A stretch of DNA of 64,000 nt from Bacteroidaceae bacterium (lineage in GTDB: Bacteria; Bacteroidota; Bacteroidia; Bacteroidales; Bacteroidaceae): positions 1 to 64,000 of the forward strand of contig JAFXVN010000047.1 of assembly GCA_017524545.1 (NCBI GenBank), written 5' to 3'. A program made the translations under genes and the position numbers. Below the pieces are notes generated by a model. The model was not told where the DNA came from and ran no database searches. It saw only the letters and a list, made by a program, of their open reading frames with translations. The number at the start of each line of letters is the position of its first letter. The first letter of the stretch is position 1. Shown in pieces: positions 42,630 to 53,800 of the stretch.

Positions 42630-43704
42630 TCAGTATCAGCATCGCGTCGCCGTAGGGGCCGAAGCGGTAGCGGCGGTCGGGGTCATTCTCGTTGAAGCGA
42701 AGAGCTTCCTTGTAGGCTTTCATAATGAGGTCGTAGCCGCCGAAGGCACAGGTCAGCATGAGCAGCGTGCTGTAAGGCAGGTAGAAGTTGGCTATCATGG
42801 CATCGGCCAGATGGAAGTCGTAGGGTGGGAAGATGAAACGGTTCGTCCAGCCGTCAAACTCCTTGAGCAGGCCGTCGGTAGAGACAGCTGTCTCGAGCAC
42901 ACGCTGCACTGTCGTGCCGACAGCAACAATTTTGTGGTGCTCCAGATGAGCCTTGTTGATGATGTCGCAGGCCTCTTTCTCGACATGCATCTCCTCGCTG
43001 TCCATTTTATGCTTGGTCAAGTCCTCCACGTCAATCTCGCGGAAGTTGCTCAGGCCGCAATGCAGGGTGACGTAAGCAAACTCCACGCCCTTTATCTCCA
43101 TCATCTTCATCAGCTGGGGCGAGAAGTGCAGACCAGCCGCTGGCACCGTGACAGCACCCTCCTTCGCAGCAAAGATGGTCTGGAAGTTCTCGACATCCTC
43201 GGGCAGCACCTCGCGCCTGAGGATTTCCTTCGGGACGGGAGGCTCGCCAAGGGCGAAGAGGGCACGCTTGAACTCATCGTGCGTGCCGTCGAAGAGGAAG
43301 CGAAGGGTACGGCCGCGACTTGTGGTATTGTCAATGACCTCTGCCACCATCGACTCGTTTTCGCCAAAATAAAGCTTGTTGCCGATGCGTATCTTGCGGG
43401 CAGGATCGACCAGAACGTCCCAGAGACGCATCTCCCTGTTAAGCTCGCGCAACAGGAAGACCTCTATCTTGGCGCCTGTCTTCTCCTTGTTGCCATAGAG
43501 ACGGGCAGGGAAAACTTTGGTGTCGTTGAAGACGAAGACATCCTTCTCGTCGAAGTAGTTGAGCACGTCGCGGAAGGATTCGTGGTGCTCTATGACACCC
43601 TTTTTGGCATGTATGACCATGAGGCGGCAGTCGTCGCGGAAAGGAGCAGGTTCCTGCGCGATGCGGTCTTCGGGAAGCTTGTACTTGAATTGCTGTAGTT
43701 TCAT
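42622..43704 (-). CDS. queA: S-adenosylmethionine:tRNA ribosyltransferase-isomerase
   Basis: This 360-residue protein adds the epoxycyclopentane ring to preQ1 in tRNA, the penultimate queuosine step. Family marks are [10 protein letters not shown] near residue 10, [15 protein letters not shown] near 55, [10 protein letters not shown] near 195, THKMDSE-like [10 protein letters not shown] near 238 and [11 protein letters not shown] near 315. It fits with queD-queE earlier in the window. The gene is inside the ftsX-DUF3098-uppP-truB-queA-folK cluster and overlaps folK. Confidence 0.97.
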   Translation of the reverse strand: MKLQQFKYKLPEDRIAQEPAPFRDDCRLMVIHAKKGVIEHHESFRDVLNYFDEKDVFVFNDTKVFPARLYGNKEKTGAKIEVFLLRELNREMRLWDVLVDPARKIRIGNKLYFGENESMVAEVIDNTTSRGRTLRFLFDGTHDEFKRALFALGEPPVPKEILRREVLPEDVENFQTIFAAKEGAVTVPAAGLHFSPQLMKMMEIKGVEFAYVTLHCGLSNFREIDVEDLTKHKMDSEEMHVEKEACDIINKAHLEHHKIVAVGTTVQRVLETAVSTDGLLKEFDGWTNRFIFPPYDFHLADAMIANFYLPYSTLLMLTCAFGGYDLIMKAYKEALRFNENDPDRRYRFGPYGDAMLILND

Positions 43705-43746
43705 CTCGTCTATTTACTATTTAACGATTTACAATTTACAATTTAT

Positions 43747-44466
43747 TTACGATATTGGTATTTGACCATTTGCTATTTCTTGCCTTTCCAGCCACTCGGG
43801 GAAGTCCTCCACCTTCATGCAGTCCTCCACGCGAACATCGCCGACGCGGGTGCGGCGCAGGCTGATAAGGTGGGCACCGCTCTGGAGGGCTTGTCCGATG
43901 TCGCGGGCAAGGGCGCGGATGTATGTACCTTTGCTGCACACGACGCGGATGGTGGCCTGCATCTTCTCCTGGTTGAAGTCGAGGAGCTCTATTTCGTCGA
44001 TGACCAGTACTTTGGGCTTGAGTTCCACTTCCTTGCCTCTGCGGGCGAGGTCGTAGGCACGCTTGCCGTCTATCTTGCAGGCAGAGAAGGCTGGCGGCAC
44101 CTGCTCGATGCGTCCGAGGAAGCGGGTCAGCACCTCGTGCACCAGTGGCTCGGTGATGTGCTCTGTGGGATAAGTCTTGTCGATAGGCTTCTCCAGGTCG
44201 AAGCACGGTGTGGTTGCGCCGAACTGCAAAGTGGCGACATATTCCTTGACGTGTGCCTGCAGCTCGTCGATGCGCTTTGTGGCACGACCTGTGCAGACAA
44301 TCATCACACCTGTTGCCAAGGGGTCGAGCGTGCCGGCATGTCCCACCTTCAAACGCTTTACGCCGAGGCGGTGGCTCAACAGTCCGCGTATCTTAGCCAC
44401 GAGGTTGAAGCTGGTCCACGTCAGCGGCTTGTCGAAGCAGAGTATTTCGCCTTCTATGAAGTCCAT
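43747..44466 (-). CDS. truB: tRNA pseudouridine-55 synthase
   Basis: This 239-residue protein modifies U55 in the tRNA T-loop. The catalytic motif VGHAGTLDPLATGVM (Asp near residue 48) is present, along with VPPAFSACKIDGKRAYDLAR and SKGTYIRALARDIG. The last ten residues (EIANGQIPIS) are encoded by TTTACNATTT-type words that continue into the gap before queA, so the C-terminus seems to have been rewritten by repeat expansion. It starts 4 nt after the uppP stop. Confidence 0.96.
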   Translation of the reverse strand: MDFIEGEILCFDKPLTWTSFNLVAKIRGLLSHRLGVKRLKVGHAGTLDPLATGVMIVCTGRATKRIDELQAHVKEYVATLQFGATTPCFDLEKPIDKTYPTEHITEPLVHEVLTRFLGRIEQVPPAFSACKIDGKRAYDLARRGKEVELKPKVLVIDEIELLDFNQEKMQATIRVVCSKGTYIRALARDIGQALQSGAHLISLRRTRVGDVRVEDCMKVEDFPEWLERQEIANGQIPIS

Positions 44467-44470
44467 CCTT

Positions 44471-45295
44471 CTATCCGAGTACCAGCACCAGAATGCCTGC
44501 TATGGCGCAATAGATGCCGAAGTATATGAGTTTGCATTTCTTGACGAGTGCTATCATCCATTTGCAGGCGAAGCAACCCGAGACGAAAGCTGCCAGGAAG
44601 CCAACCAACAGTGACGTTGTGGGGATGACTGCCGTGGCGCCATGCTCTGCCAGATACTCTGCACTGGGAGCCACAATGTGCTTGAAGTCGAGCAACGCCT
44701 CGCCCAAGATGGGAGGGATGACCATGAGGAAGGAGAACTGCGCGAGCTTCTGCTTGCTGTTGCCCAAGAGCAGACCTGTGGCAATGGTGGAACCGCTGCG
44801 GCTCAAGCCTGGCAGTACAGCAACAGCTTGCGCGATGCCGATAATGAAAGCATGGAGGGGCGAAATCTCCTCCTTCTCCTTTGGCTTGTAGAAGTGCGTA
44901 AGGGTAAGCAACGCTGCAGTGACGAGCAGGCAGCAGCCCACGACAAGGGCCTTAACATGTTCGTCGGCATAGAGTGCCTCGACGCTGTCCTTGAAACAAA
45001 GGCCGACAACGCCGACGGGTATCATGCTGACGACGATGGCAAAGGCATAGCGGGCCTCATCGTTCCACTTGAACTTGAACAGCCCCTGCACAATCCAAAT
45101 AATCTCGCGCCACAGGATAACGATTGTGGCGAGCACCGTGGCAACATGCACCACGATGTCGAAGGTCAGGCCTCCCTGTTCAGGGTCGAGTCCAAGAAGC
45201 ATCTTGCCTATCTCCAAATGCCCGCTGCTGCTGACGGGCAGGTATTCCGTGAGTCCCTGCACGAGACCCAGGATGAGTGCTTGCAGTTCGTTCAT
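44471..45295 (-). CDS. uppP: Undecaprenyl-diphosphatase (BacA/UppP)
   Basis: This 274-residue inner-membrane enzyme recycles undecaprenyl diphosphate for peptidoglycan and other envelope polymers. The catalytic motifs are [14 protein letters not shown] near residue 17 and [13 protein letters not shown] near 160. Seven or so hydrophobic helices follow. It overlaps DUF3098 by 4 nt. Confidence 0.96.
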   Translation of the reverse strand: MNELQALILGLVQGLTEYLPVSSSGHLEIGKMLLGLDPEQGGLTFDIVVHVATVLATIVILWREIIWIVQGLFKFKWNDEARYAFAIVVSMIPVGVVGLCFKDSVEALYADEHVKALVVGCCLLVTAALLTLTHFYKPKEKEEISPLHAFIIGIAQAVAVLPGLSRSGSTIATGLLLGNSKQKLAQFSFLMVIPPILGEALLDFKHIVAPSAEYLAEHGATAVIPTTSLLVGFLAAFVSGCFACKWMIALVKKCKLIYFGIYCAIAGILVLVLG

Positions 45296-45519
45296 ACTTC
45301 TTCTTTCCTACTGGTTTTTGGTTTGTACATGATGGCAAACATGATGAAGACGAAGCCGAAGAGACTCACCAAGGGAGCCACCTTGATACGGCGCGCGCTG
45401 AAGATGTCGGGATTGAAAACGCCTTCTGCACTGCCATCGCCCGACATCAGCACAAGGCCGATGATGACAATTGCCATTCCGAGGGCAAGCAGGATGTAGT
45501 TCTTTTTACTAAAAGCCAT
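45292..45519 (-). CDS. DUF3098 small membrane protein
   Basis: This 75-residue protein has two membrane helices (about 8-26 and 47-66) and the family segment [19 protein letters not shown] between them. DUF3098 is a Bacteroidetes family found next to ftsX and uppP; the function is unknown, though location suggests the envelope. It overlaps uppP by 4 nt. The 97-bp gap to ftsX is filled by TTTACNATTT and TTTTCAC words. Confidence 0.9.
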   Translation of the reverse strand: MAFSKKNYILLALGMAIVIIGLVLMSGDGSAEGVFNPDIFSARRIKVAPLVSLFGFVFIMFAIMYKPKTSRKEEV

Positions 45520-45616
45520 GTCTATTTACTATTTGACGATTTACTATTTACGATTTATTTAATCATTTACCATTTACAAATTATTCACTCTTCACTTTTC
45601 ACTCTTCACTTTTCAC

Positions 45617-46492
45617 TTAATACAGCTCCGAGCCACGCATCTTCAGGCAGTGCGTCACGGAGAAGTAAGTGCAGACGACGGCCAGGGTAAGTCCTATGCC
45701 AAGCACCGACAGTCCGGTGATAATCATGTTCTGCTGCGTGATGTAGTGCAGGACACTGCTGTCGTAGGTTGCCGCCCAATAGATGCCGGAGAAGATGACG
45801 GCATCGGCTATGATTGCCGAGACAACGCCTATCCAGAAGCCTCGGACGAGGAAAGGACGGCGGATGAAGCTCCATTTGGCTCCCACCAGCTTCATGGTGT
45901 GCAGCACAAAGCGATGAGCATAGACACCCAGCCGCACGGTGTTGTTGATGAGGCTCAGCGAGATGATGACAAGCAGCAGAGCAATGCCAAGCAGAAAGAG
46001 CGAAGCACGATGCAGGTTGCGGTTGAGGCTCTCCACCAAGTCCTCCTGGTACATGACATCGGCCACATACTTCGTATCGCGCAGCTCACTCGCTATCCAC
46101 AGCAGGCTGTCGTTGCAGGAATACTCAGGCTTGACCTTTATCTCCATCGAGATGGAGAAAGGGTTGACGCCAAGGAAGTCCGTCGGGTCGATGCCCATGC
46201 TCTCTATCTGCTCCTGCAAGGCCTGTTCGCGACTGATGTAGTCGATGCTGCCGACGTAGCGTCTGGTGCTCAGCGAGTCCTGCAAGCGCAACGCATCGGC
46301 CGACTGCACATCATCGTCGAGCACAACGGTGACAATCAGGTTCTCCTTTACACTGTCTGCCACAACACGGGCCGTGAGCGAGAGCAGCACGACAAGTCCC
46401 ATGAGAACAAGCACCATGCTTACGCTGATGGTACTGGTGACGGCCTGCATGGTCCAAACTATCTTACTCTTTCTTCTGCTTTTACTTGACAT
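45617..46492 (-). CDS. ftsX: Cell-division permease-like protein FtsX
   Basis: This 291-residue protein has four predicted membrane helices (about 22-42, 165-190, 222-243, 258-280) and a periplasmic domain between the first two (ENLIVTVVLDDDVQSADA, YISREQALQEQ). With FtsE it relays division signals to peptidoglycan hydrolases. ftsE is not in the window. It is first in the six-gene cluster, and its N-terminus is basic and cytoplasmic. Confidence 0.92.
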   Translation of the reverse strand: MSSKSRRKSKIVWTMQAVTSTISVSMVLVLMGLVVLLSLTARVVADSVKENLIVTVVLDDDVQSADALRLQDSLSTRRYVGSIDYISREQALQEQIESMGIDPTDFLGVNPFSISMEIKVKPEYSCNDSLLWIASELRDTKYVADVMYQEDLVESLNRNLHRASLFLLGIALLLVIISLSLINNTVRLGVYAHRFVLHTMKLVGAKWSFIRRPFLVRGFWIGVVSAIIADAVIFSGIYWAATYDSSVLHYITQQNMIITGLSVLGIGLTLAVVCTYFSVTHCLKMRGSELY

Positions 46493-46507
46493 TTCTTTTT
46501 CACCTTT

Positions 46508-47935
46508 TCACTCTTTCACTTTTTCACCTTTTAGTGTTGCGCTGCTGCTTTCGGTGATGCGGACGCTGACGGTCTGACCGATATGCAGACCCGCACGGGG
46601 CACGATGACCACCTTGTTCTGCCCTGTCCGGCCGAAAAGTTCTTCACGGCTGCGCTTGCTGACCCCCTCAAGGAGGACATCATACTCCTTGCCGATGCAG
46701 CGGCGGTTGGCCTCTGCGGAAAGCTCGTTCTGCAAGGCTATCATTTCGTTCAGGCGGCGTATCTTCACCTCCTCCGGCACATCGTCGGGGAAGTGCTTGC
46801 TGGCATAGGTGCCTGGGCGTTCGCTGTATTTGAACATGAAGGCGCTGTCGTAGCCCACCTCGCGCATGAGCGAGAGGCTCTGTTGGTGGTCCTCCTCCGT
46901 CTCGCTGCAATAGCCGACGAAGATGTCTGTCGAGATGGCACAGTCGGGGATGATGCGGCGAATGGCATCGACACGCCCCAAGTACCACTCCCGCGTGTAT
47001 TTGCGGTTCATCAGCTTCAGGATGCGGTCGCTGCCGCTCTGCACAGGCAGGTGTATGTGGTGGCAGATGTTCGGCTCCTCGGCAATGACACGAAGCGTCT
47101 CGTCGCTCATGTCCTTGGGGTGTGACGTCGTGAAGCGCACCCGCATCTGCGGCACCTCACGGGCCACCATCCTTAATAACGAAGGGAAGAAAACACTCCA
47201 GCCTCCCCCGTCCCCTCCAAGGGAGGGGTGAACCGTTGCATAGTCTCGCCGTTCCCCCCTCCCTTGGAGGGGACGGGGGAGGCTTTGGAGGTCATGATAC
47301 GAATTCACATTCTGCCCAAGCAGCGTCACCTCCTTGTAGCCGCGCTCCTGCAAGTCTCGGCACTCGCGCAGGATGCTTTCCACATCGCGACTGCGTTCGC
47401 GGCCTCTTGTGTAAGGCACTATGCAGTAGTGGCAGAAGTTGTTGCAGCCGCGCATGATGCTGACGAAGCCCGAGATGTGCGGTCCGCAGATGCGCTCAGG
47501 CACAATGTCGCGATAGGTCTCAGTCGTCGATAGCTCCACATTGATGGCCTTATGCCCACACTCCACCTGTGCGATGAGGTCGGGCAGCGAGAGATAAGCG
47601 TCGGGACCTGCCACAAGGTCGGCATAGTGCTCCTCGATGAGCTGTTCCTTGACACGCTCTGCCATACAGCCAAGCACGCCGATGATGAGGGGATTGACAG
47701 CCCCTTCTTTTTTACCTTTTAACCTTTTAGCCTTTTCACTTTTCAGTGCTTCCAAGCGGTGAATAATCTTCTGCTCGGCATTGTCGCGCACGGAACAGGT
47801 ATTCAGGAAGATGGCATCCGCCTCATCCAAGTTCTCCGTCACCTCATAGCCAGCCATGCCCATCACACTGGCCACAACCTCGCTGTCGGCCACATTCATT
47901 TGGCACCCGTAAGTCTCAATCAGCAGTTTCTTCAT
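46508..47935 (-). CDS. miaB: tRNA-2-methylthio-N6-dimethylallyladenosine synthase
   Basis: This protein of about 475 residues adds the methylthio group to ms2i6A37. It has a UPF0004 N-terminal domain with Cys10 in YGCQMN, Cys46 in LNTCSVRDNAE and Cys86-type GVLGCMAER. It also has a radical SAM motif CNNFCHYCIVPYTRGRERSR near 158 and a C-terminal TRAM domain. Start 47935 places MKKLLIETYGCQMN at the N-terminus. Two foreign segments are in frame: repeated TTTTAxCC words encoding SEKAKRLKGKKEG (47706-47748), and a perfect 28-bp inverted pair of GC-rich elements (47201-47283) between NVNSYHD and LLRMVA. Confidence 0.95.
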   Translation of the reverse strand: MKKLLIETYGCQMNVADSEVVASVMGMAGYEVTENLDEADAIFLNTCSVRDNAEQKIIHRLEALKSEKAKRLKGKKEGAVNPLIIGVLGCMAERVKEQLIEEHYADLVAGPDAYLSLPDLIAQVECGHKAINVELSTTETYRDIVPERICGPHISGFVSIMRGCNNFCHYCIVPYTRGRERSRDVESILRECRDLQERGYKEVTLLGQNVNSYHDLQSLPRPLQGRGERRDYATVHPSLGGDGGGWSVFFPSLLRMVAREVPQMRVRFTTSHPKDMSDETLRVIAEEPNICHHIHLPVQSGSDRILKLMNRKYTREWYLGRVDAIRRIIPDCAISTDIFVGYCSETEEDHQQSLSLMREVGYDSAFMFKYSERPGTYASKHFPDDVPEEVKIRRLNEMIALQNELSAEANRRCIGKEYDVLLEGVSKRSREELFGRTGQNKVVIVPRAGLHIGQTVSVRITESSSATLKGEKVKE

Positions 47936-48034
47936 CCTTGCTCTAAGGGCATACTCCCCCATTTTCGCCGCAAAGATAATGCTTTTTTGTGAGAAATACG
48001 ATTTCCTGCCCACAAAATGTGCTTTTTGTCCCAA

Positions 48035-49375
48035 TTATGTGGTCAAATCATGCTCTGTAAGGCTTAATAACTTATCCAACCATCCAGACAAAGGCGAAGG
48101 AGAACTGAGCAGCCCACCATTATATTGGAGATTTTGCATAGAAAAGCGTATGCGTTTTGGAGGCAGGTACTTCTTAGTATAAACAGAGAGGCTACTGCCA
48201 CTGATATTATCTTCGGACTTTACCTCTACAGGCACAACATGCTCTCTCCATTGCAGCACAAATTCCACCTCTGCCGTACCTGCCGAAGTCCAATAGTAAG
48301 TTTTCTGGTCGTCGAGCAACGGCAGGAGTGATTGCAAGACGGCATTTTCAGCCATCGCCCCCTTGAACTCTGTATAGTTGGCTATCGGGTCTGAAACAAT
48401 GCTGGCAGGCAGATGAGCCAGACGCCGCAGCAACCCACAGTCACAGGCATAAACCTTGAAAGCATCTGTCTCGGCATAGGCAGACAAAGGCATTCCTGGC
48501 TTGCTGATACTGAATATGCGGTGAACCATGCCTGCATCCTCTAACCACATTAGTGCATCCTCATAGTCTTTGGATCGCGCCCCGCTCTTAATAACCTTAT
48601 AGATGAACTTGCGGTTTTCTTTTGACAGTTGTGCGGGGAGCGAGTGCCACAAGGCATGAATGCGTGGAATCTCACGCGGCTCCGCGTATTTTGCAAAATC
48701 CAGTTCGTATAGGTCCAGTATGTCCTGCAAGACAGACTCCACTTCGCTGACCCCCTTGTTCTCAAGCAATGCGACAACAGCTTCCGGCATACCGCCAGAC
48801 ACCTGATAGCGGCGGTATTCGGTTCGCAGCTTGTTGAAGATTATTTCCGGAAGATGACGTATCTCACCCAACGACTCAATATAATCGAATGTCTGCACGT
48901 CGCTTGCCTGAAGGAACTCTCTGAAGGTCAGTGGATACATGTTCAGTATCTTCACTTTGCCCACAGGAACCGTCATCCTTCGCTTCTTTACAGCAACACC
49001 TAAAAGTGAACCCGCAGCGACGACATGGTACTGAGGGGCATCTTCCTGAAAATACTTCAAACTATTGAATGCCTCTTCACACTCCTGAATCTCATCGAAA
49101 ATTATCAGTGTCCGTCCGGCAACTATCGGCTGTTCACAATACAAGGCCAGTTCCTTCAGCAGACGTTCAGGATCCTTAGTTGTTTGAAATACACTCTTTA
49201 ACTCCGGCTGTTTGTCAAAGTCGAACTTGACACAATAATCAAAGCACTCGCGACCAAATGCTTCCATGGCCCATGTCTTGCCAATCTGACGAGCTCCTTT
49301 CAGCAGAATGGGCTTTCTGCCCACCATGTCCTTCCACTGCTTCAGCTTTTCAACAATATCTCTCTTTATCTTCAT
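48035..49375 (-). CDS. AAA-type ATPase with DUF4143 domain
   Basis: This protein of about 446 residues has a Walker A (LKGARQIGKTWAM near 28) and Walker B (LIIFDEIQEC near 95) in the N-terminal AAA_14-like domain. A DUF4143-like C-terminal half carries a nuclease-like signature (EVEFVLQW, then VPVEVKSEDN). Such proteins are common in Bacteroidetes and of unknown role. ATG 49375 is chosen over the upstream 49408 start because the mature sequence begins MKIKRDIVEKL. A -7 element TATCTTTGC lies upstream (minus strand, 49443 to 49435). Accessory proteins of this type vary between strains. Confidence 0.85.
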   Translation of the reverse strand: MKIKRDIVEKLKQWKDMVGRKPILLKGARQIGKTWAMEAFGRECFDYCVKFDFDKQPELKSVFQTTKDPERLLKELALYCEQPIVAGRTLIIFDEIQECEEAFNSLKYFQEDAPQYHVVAAGSLLGVAVKKRRMTVPVGKVKILNMYPLTFREFLQASDVQTFDYIESLGEIRHLPEIIFNKLRTEYRRYQVSGGMPEAVVALLENKGVSEVESVLQDILDLYELDFAKYAEPREIPRIHALWHSLPAQLSKENRKFIYKVIKSGARSKDYEDALMWLEDAGMVHRIFSISKPGMPLSAYAETDAFKVYACDCGLLRRLAHLPASIVSDPIANYTEFKGAMAENAVLQSLLPLLDDQKTYYWTSAGTAEVEFVLQWREHVVPVEVKSEDNISGSSLSVYTKKYLPPKRIRFSMQNLQYNGGLLSSPSPLSGWLDKLLSLTEHDLTT

Positions 49376-49512
49376 TCTTTCACCTGAAAGTTCGTTTTTG
49401 CGTGGCAACTATACATTTTTCCTAACTTTCCGCCGCAAAGATACAAAGAAAAGTTGGAATGTTGAAAAAGTAAAAGATTAAAATGAATGAAGGTTGAAGA
49501 TTTCATGTAAAA

Positions 49513-49561
49513 AGCCCCCATGCGGCGAAGCTCATAAAGGACAAAACGTCGCATGGGGGCT
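49513..49561 (-). terminator. Terminator hairpin
   Basis: AGCCCCCATGCG pairs with CGCATGGGGGCT around a 25-base loop. On the minus strand it is followed by TTTTTAC, so it would end the ddh transcript. Confidence 0.75.
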
Positions 49562-49653
49562 AAAAGAGGATTGTGGCACATACATCTGTCAGTCCTCTCG
49601 TTGCGTTAAATAACAGCGGACGCACTTCCCTTGGAAAAAAGCATCAAAAATCT

Positions 49654-49860
49654 TCATGCAACCTTTAGCAAGTCAAGCAGGGAATATACCCTTGTCATAT
49701 TCTCAAAGGTGAAATACTGGTCGTCGAGCACCATCCATTTTTGGGCGTATGGCTCATTCTTCTCAATCCATATCTTTGCGAGAGAATGCTGGTGGCGCTT
49801 ACCTTTCCAGAAGACGTGTACATGGCGGCGGTTGTCGTTTACGTCAAGTGAAATCGCCAC
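49654..49860 (-). CDS. Possible small ORF or gene remnant, about 68 aa
   Basis: The frame reads DVNDNRRHVHVFWKGKRHQH, then AKIWIEKNEPYAQK. The HVHVF-K-KR-HSLAKIW pattern looks protein-like rather than random. There is no ATG start; GTG at 49860 is possible, and the frame stays open upstream into the ddh end. It may be a truncated gene. The rest of the 49409-49895 gap has a promoter and terminator only. Confidence 0.35.
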   Translation of the reverse strand: MAISLDVNDNRRHVHVFWKGKRHQHSLAKIWIEKNEPYAQKWMVLDDQYFTFENMTRVYSLLDLLKVA

Positions 49861-49895
49861 CAGAATAAAAAGAGTGATGAATTGGGAATACTGCC

Positions 49896-50795
49896 TTATA
49901 CCAAATGCCCGATTATCTGCTCGCGGTCGCCGGGGAGGTAGTCGATGACGGGAATCTCAATCATCGTGTAGGCTCCGGGCTGCTGCTTCATCGTGGCGCG
50001 GGCGGCATTGACGAGCACCTGAGCGGTGAGGGCGGGGTTGTTTATTTTCATGTTGAACTCGAAGAGCTGGTTGTGTGTCTGACCGCTCACGCCCTTGCGG
50101 ACGAGGTTCACGCCGTGGCCTACATCGTTCAAGGCATCAACACTTTCCACTTGGAAAACGTGCGTCTCGTCGTGGGAGAAATAGGGGTCGGCCTTGATAG
50201 CCTTCGTCACCTCTTCGAGGCTTGCGCCCTCTTCCAGCTCCACATATACCATGCGACGGTGGATGCCTTCGCCCACAGGGATGGTCATCGAGAGAGCATC
50301 CTTCACACCAGCCTTGCTGCGGACGCAGACACTATGGCCCATCGAACGGCCTGGGCCGAAGTTCGTGTAGGTCAGACCCTTGGGTGCGAGGCTCTCCATC
50401 AATGTTCTGACGATGCTATCGCTGCCCGGATCCCAACCGGCAGAGATGATGCTCACGGCTCCATGCTGCTTGGCGGCAGCCGAGAGCGAGCGGCGCAGGT
50501 CGAGGATGGATGTGTGGATGTCGAAGCTATCCACCGTGTTGATGCCCAACGCCAAGCACTTGAGGGCGTGTTCCTCTACGGAACGGGTGGGCGTGGCCAG
50601 TATCGCGACATCCACTTTGCCCAGCTCCTTGATGTCCTTCACTACGGCATAGTCTGCCAATTCTGCGGGCTTGTCGGCTGCACCATTACGGCGCACGACA
50701 CCTGCAATCTCCATGTCGGGAGCCGCCTGCAAAGCCTGCACGGTATATTTCCCGATGTTGCCGTAACCGACAACGGCAATTCTAAGTTTCTCCAT
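49896..50795 (-). CDS. ddh: meso-Diaminopimelate D-dehydrogenase
   Basis: This 299-residue NADPH enzyme makes meso-DAP directly from tetrahydrodipicolinate for lysine and peptidoglycan synthesis. The N-terminal Rossmann motif VVGYGNIGKYTVQAL is at residues 8-22, and DSFDIH, SAGWDPGSDSIVRTL and FGPGRSMGHSV follow in order. Length and sequence are typical of Bacteroidetes. The promoter (TTG-N20-TACCTTTG on the minus strand, near 50834-50865) lies just before it, and transcription ends at the 49513 hairpin. Confidence 0.96.
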   Translation of the reverse strand: MEKLRIAVVGYGNIGKYTVQALQAAPDMEIAGVVRRNGAADKPAELADYAVVKDIKELGKVDVAILATPTRSVEEHALKCLALGINTVDSFDIHTSILDLRRSLSAAAKQHGAVSIISAGWDPGSDSIVRTLMESLAPKGLTYTNFGPGRSMGHSVCVRSKAGVKDALSMTIPVGEGIHRRMVYVELEEGASLEEVTKAIKADPYFSHDETHVFQVESVDALNDVGHGVNLVRKGVSGQTHNQLFEFNMKINNPALTAQVLVNAARATMKQQPGAYTMIEIPVIDYLPGDREQIIGHLV

Positions 50796-50881
50796 TTCAA
50801 ATTAACCTTTAGTTCACAATATCCTAATTTCGCCGACAAAGGTACAGCTTTTCTGCAAAACAAGCAACAAAATGTCAAACT

Positions 50882-53800
50882 TTATCTACCCTGCATGAGC
50901 TTTTTGCCGTCCCTGATGTATATTGTACCTGTCTGAAGGTTGGTGAGGCGACGGCCCATCAGGTCGTAGCATTTACTATTTGACGATTTACTATTTACAA
51001 TTTCTTCCTCCACATGGGGTGCCTCGATGCCATCGATGATTTCGTCTGTGAGGTCGCCGACGATGGTGCCGAACTTTGCCCAGTTAGAGGATTGGTACTT
51101 GGAGAGAGCACTGGCATAGACATGTATCGTGGGATTGCTGTTGAAGATATAGTCCGAGAGCGTTGGAGGCGTGAGGGCTTTGACATAAACATCCTTGACG
51201 GGAGAATTGTAGAACACGCCCTGGCTCATCGTCTTGACCTTCTTGCCGATAACAACAGTCGTGAGCGTGCTGCTACCGCCAAAGGCTTCGAGGCCGATTG
51301 ATGTAACGGCATCGGGAATCTCTATCATCTTGAGCCCCGAGAAGCGGAAAGCCCTGTCCCCTATCGAGGTAATCTTCAGGGGCAGACGCATCGCGACAAG
51401 TTTCTTGAAGCTGTCGAAAGCGTATGCACCAATCGTGTTGAGAGCAGACCTGTAGTTCTCGTAGTAAGCCACACCGCCACTCACCACCTTTGCTTCCGCG
51501 AGGTCAATCGAGGCGAGGTTGCCTTCGGCTATGAGCTGGCGCATATACTTGATGTCCGTGCCGTTGATGTTACCGCTGATGGTCGCCTTGATGACGTTGG
51601 CAGCGAGGGAATCTGCCAAGACGCCCGCCTTTGGCATTTCCACATACGCCGCCCCATTGCCAGCCTTGGTGATTTCATGCAAAGAGCCGTCGGCATCAAA
51701 GGAGAATAGGGAATAGGGATTAGAGATTAGGGATGATGGGATGCAGAAGTTCTTTGCGTTGGCAGCGAAGAGGAGATTGTCGAACTCGTCGAGTGCCACA
51801 AAGCCCATTCCGCCCTCGCCATCCAGGGCATAGAGCGAGTCAGCTTGCAGATAAGTATATTCCGAAGGCGCACACGCCCCGGGCAGATAGTCGGTGAACT
51901 GCCCCACGCTGCCGCACTGCCCTACCTTTTCCGACTCGCGCCGCTTCTGTCCTGCCGTCGTGATGAAGCCTGTTGTGAGCACATAGTCGGCACGGTCTTC
52001 GATGAAGAGTATCTCGCGGTTCTTCGTCGGATACTTGGCTATCTCTGCCAACGTCTTGTCTATGTCGGATTGAGAGACCGTCATATAATGTGCGCCATAG
52101 TCGTTGACCAGATAGTTATTGAGCGGCTCGAAGAAGCCCCAGACGGTGAAGAACTCCGTGAGGTCCTCTTGCGCCACCTCGCACACCTTGCGGACGAACT
52201 TCAGGCAGCCCGTGTTGGAGCCGTACAAAGTCAGCGGGTCTTCGCGAAGCTTTTTGAAGAGCGTCGGGTAGAACGACGTGTTCCGCTGTGCCAAGTGGTA
52301 GTAGAGGTAAAGTTGCCAGTACATGCGCATCTGGCTGTCGAGCGGACGGGTGAAGAACGGTTCGCGCCGCATGTGCTCGTCCATGATGGTGGAGAATGGC
52401 GAGCCGCTGGACGTGATGAGTCCCGTGTGGAAGCGGATGTAGTTGGAGAAGAGGTTGTTCGAGACCTCTGTGCCGCCCTCCACGGTGATGGCACCCTGGT
52501 TGTTGTGGCCGCATTCGTGGGCAGCGCACCAGTCGTCGAAGTCGGCCGTGCGGCTCACGTCGAAAGAGCTTTGGACGCAGCCCGCCGTGTTGTACATCGT
52601 GCGGAAGGCAGCGGAATTGGCAAAGCCGCCATCGGTCGATTCGCCTTCCACCGCGAAGTTCGGGTTGTTGTAGTAACGGGGGAAGAAGGCATCGCCGCCC
52701 GAGATGTAGAAGGGCGCACCAGCCCGCTTGCCGGAAGCCACACTCTCGCAGATGCCCATCAGCTCCTTCTCCCAGACGGTCAGGCTGTCGAACCAGCAGA
52801 TGCTCTTCTCGATGGTCTGCGGCCAGACGCTTCGGTAGGTGCTTGTCTTGAAGTTGAAGAGCGACTGCCCGCCCTTGACGGTGAAGCGTTCGTGCGTGGC
52901 TGCGGCAAGGATGGCCCTGTAGTCGCTGTCGCTCTGCCGCTTCACGTCATAATAGCCGTTCACCGTGCCACCCTCGATGTGAATCTTCACCTCGGGCCAC
53001 TCGCTGAGTGTCTTGGTCATCGCCTTTGTGTCTGCTATATATAATATGTAGAAGAGGGCGGCCTCTTTACCATCGACGATGTTCAGTCCCTTCTTCAGCA
53101 TCTTGCCCTGCTTGGCACTGGTGACGAGGTCGTTGCCCTGGCATCCGGCGATATAGAGGGTAGCGTCGGAAGGGATGTCGCTATCGACAAAGACATAGAG
53201 CGGGTCGTAGCCCGCCGTGTAGATGCCCGTTGGGTTGCCCATGAAGGAGCCGCCAGTGCTGCGGAGCTTGCTGTTCCAGTAGCCGGCATCGCTATAGGCG
53301 CTGTAGCTATGGATGCGGAAGTCCTTCTCGTATGGTGTCCAGTCTTCATTCTTCAGCTTCAAGGCAATGTCTCTCATGAAGGACGGCATACCGCCCTCTG
53401 CCATCGCTGCCGCCAGCTCATCGTCGCTCATCGCCTTGTACTCAGCTCTCAGCTCCGTGCAGGCCACATCTTCGAACCATGTGCCGGCCTTCTCGTTGAC
53501 GATGGCCGTGGAGTCCGTCTCCTCCTCCGGGTAGTAGCTCTCCAGCCTCCCCACGATGGTGCCGTATTGCTTCCAGGCAGAACTCTTGTAGTCGTCCAGC
53601 GCACTCGAATAGACACGGATGGTCGGCCTGGCCGTGAAGATATAGGCATCCAGCGAAGGCGGTGTCTTGGGCTTCACGTATGCCGTCTTGATGGAAGATG
53701 AATTGTAGAAGACGGCCTGCTCCAGCTTCGACACCCTCTTGCCAATAACGACTGTGGCGAGGGAGCTGCAATCGGCAAAGGCTGCTCCGCCGAGCTGCGT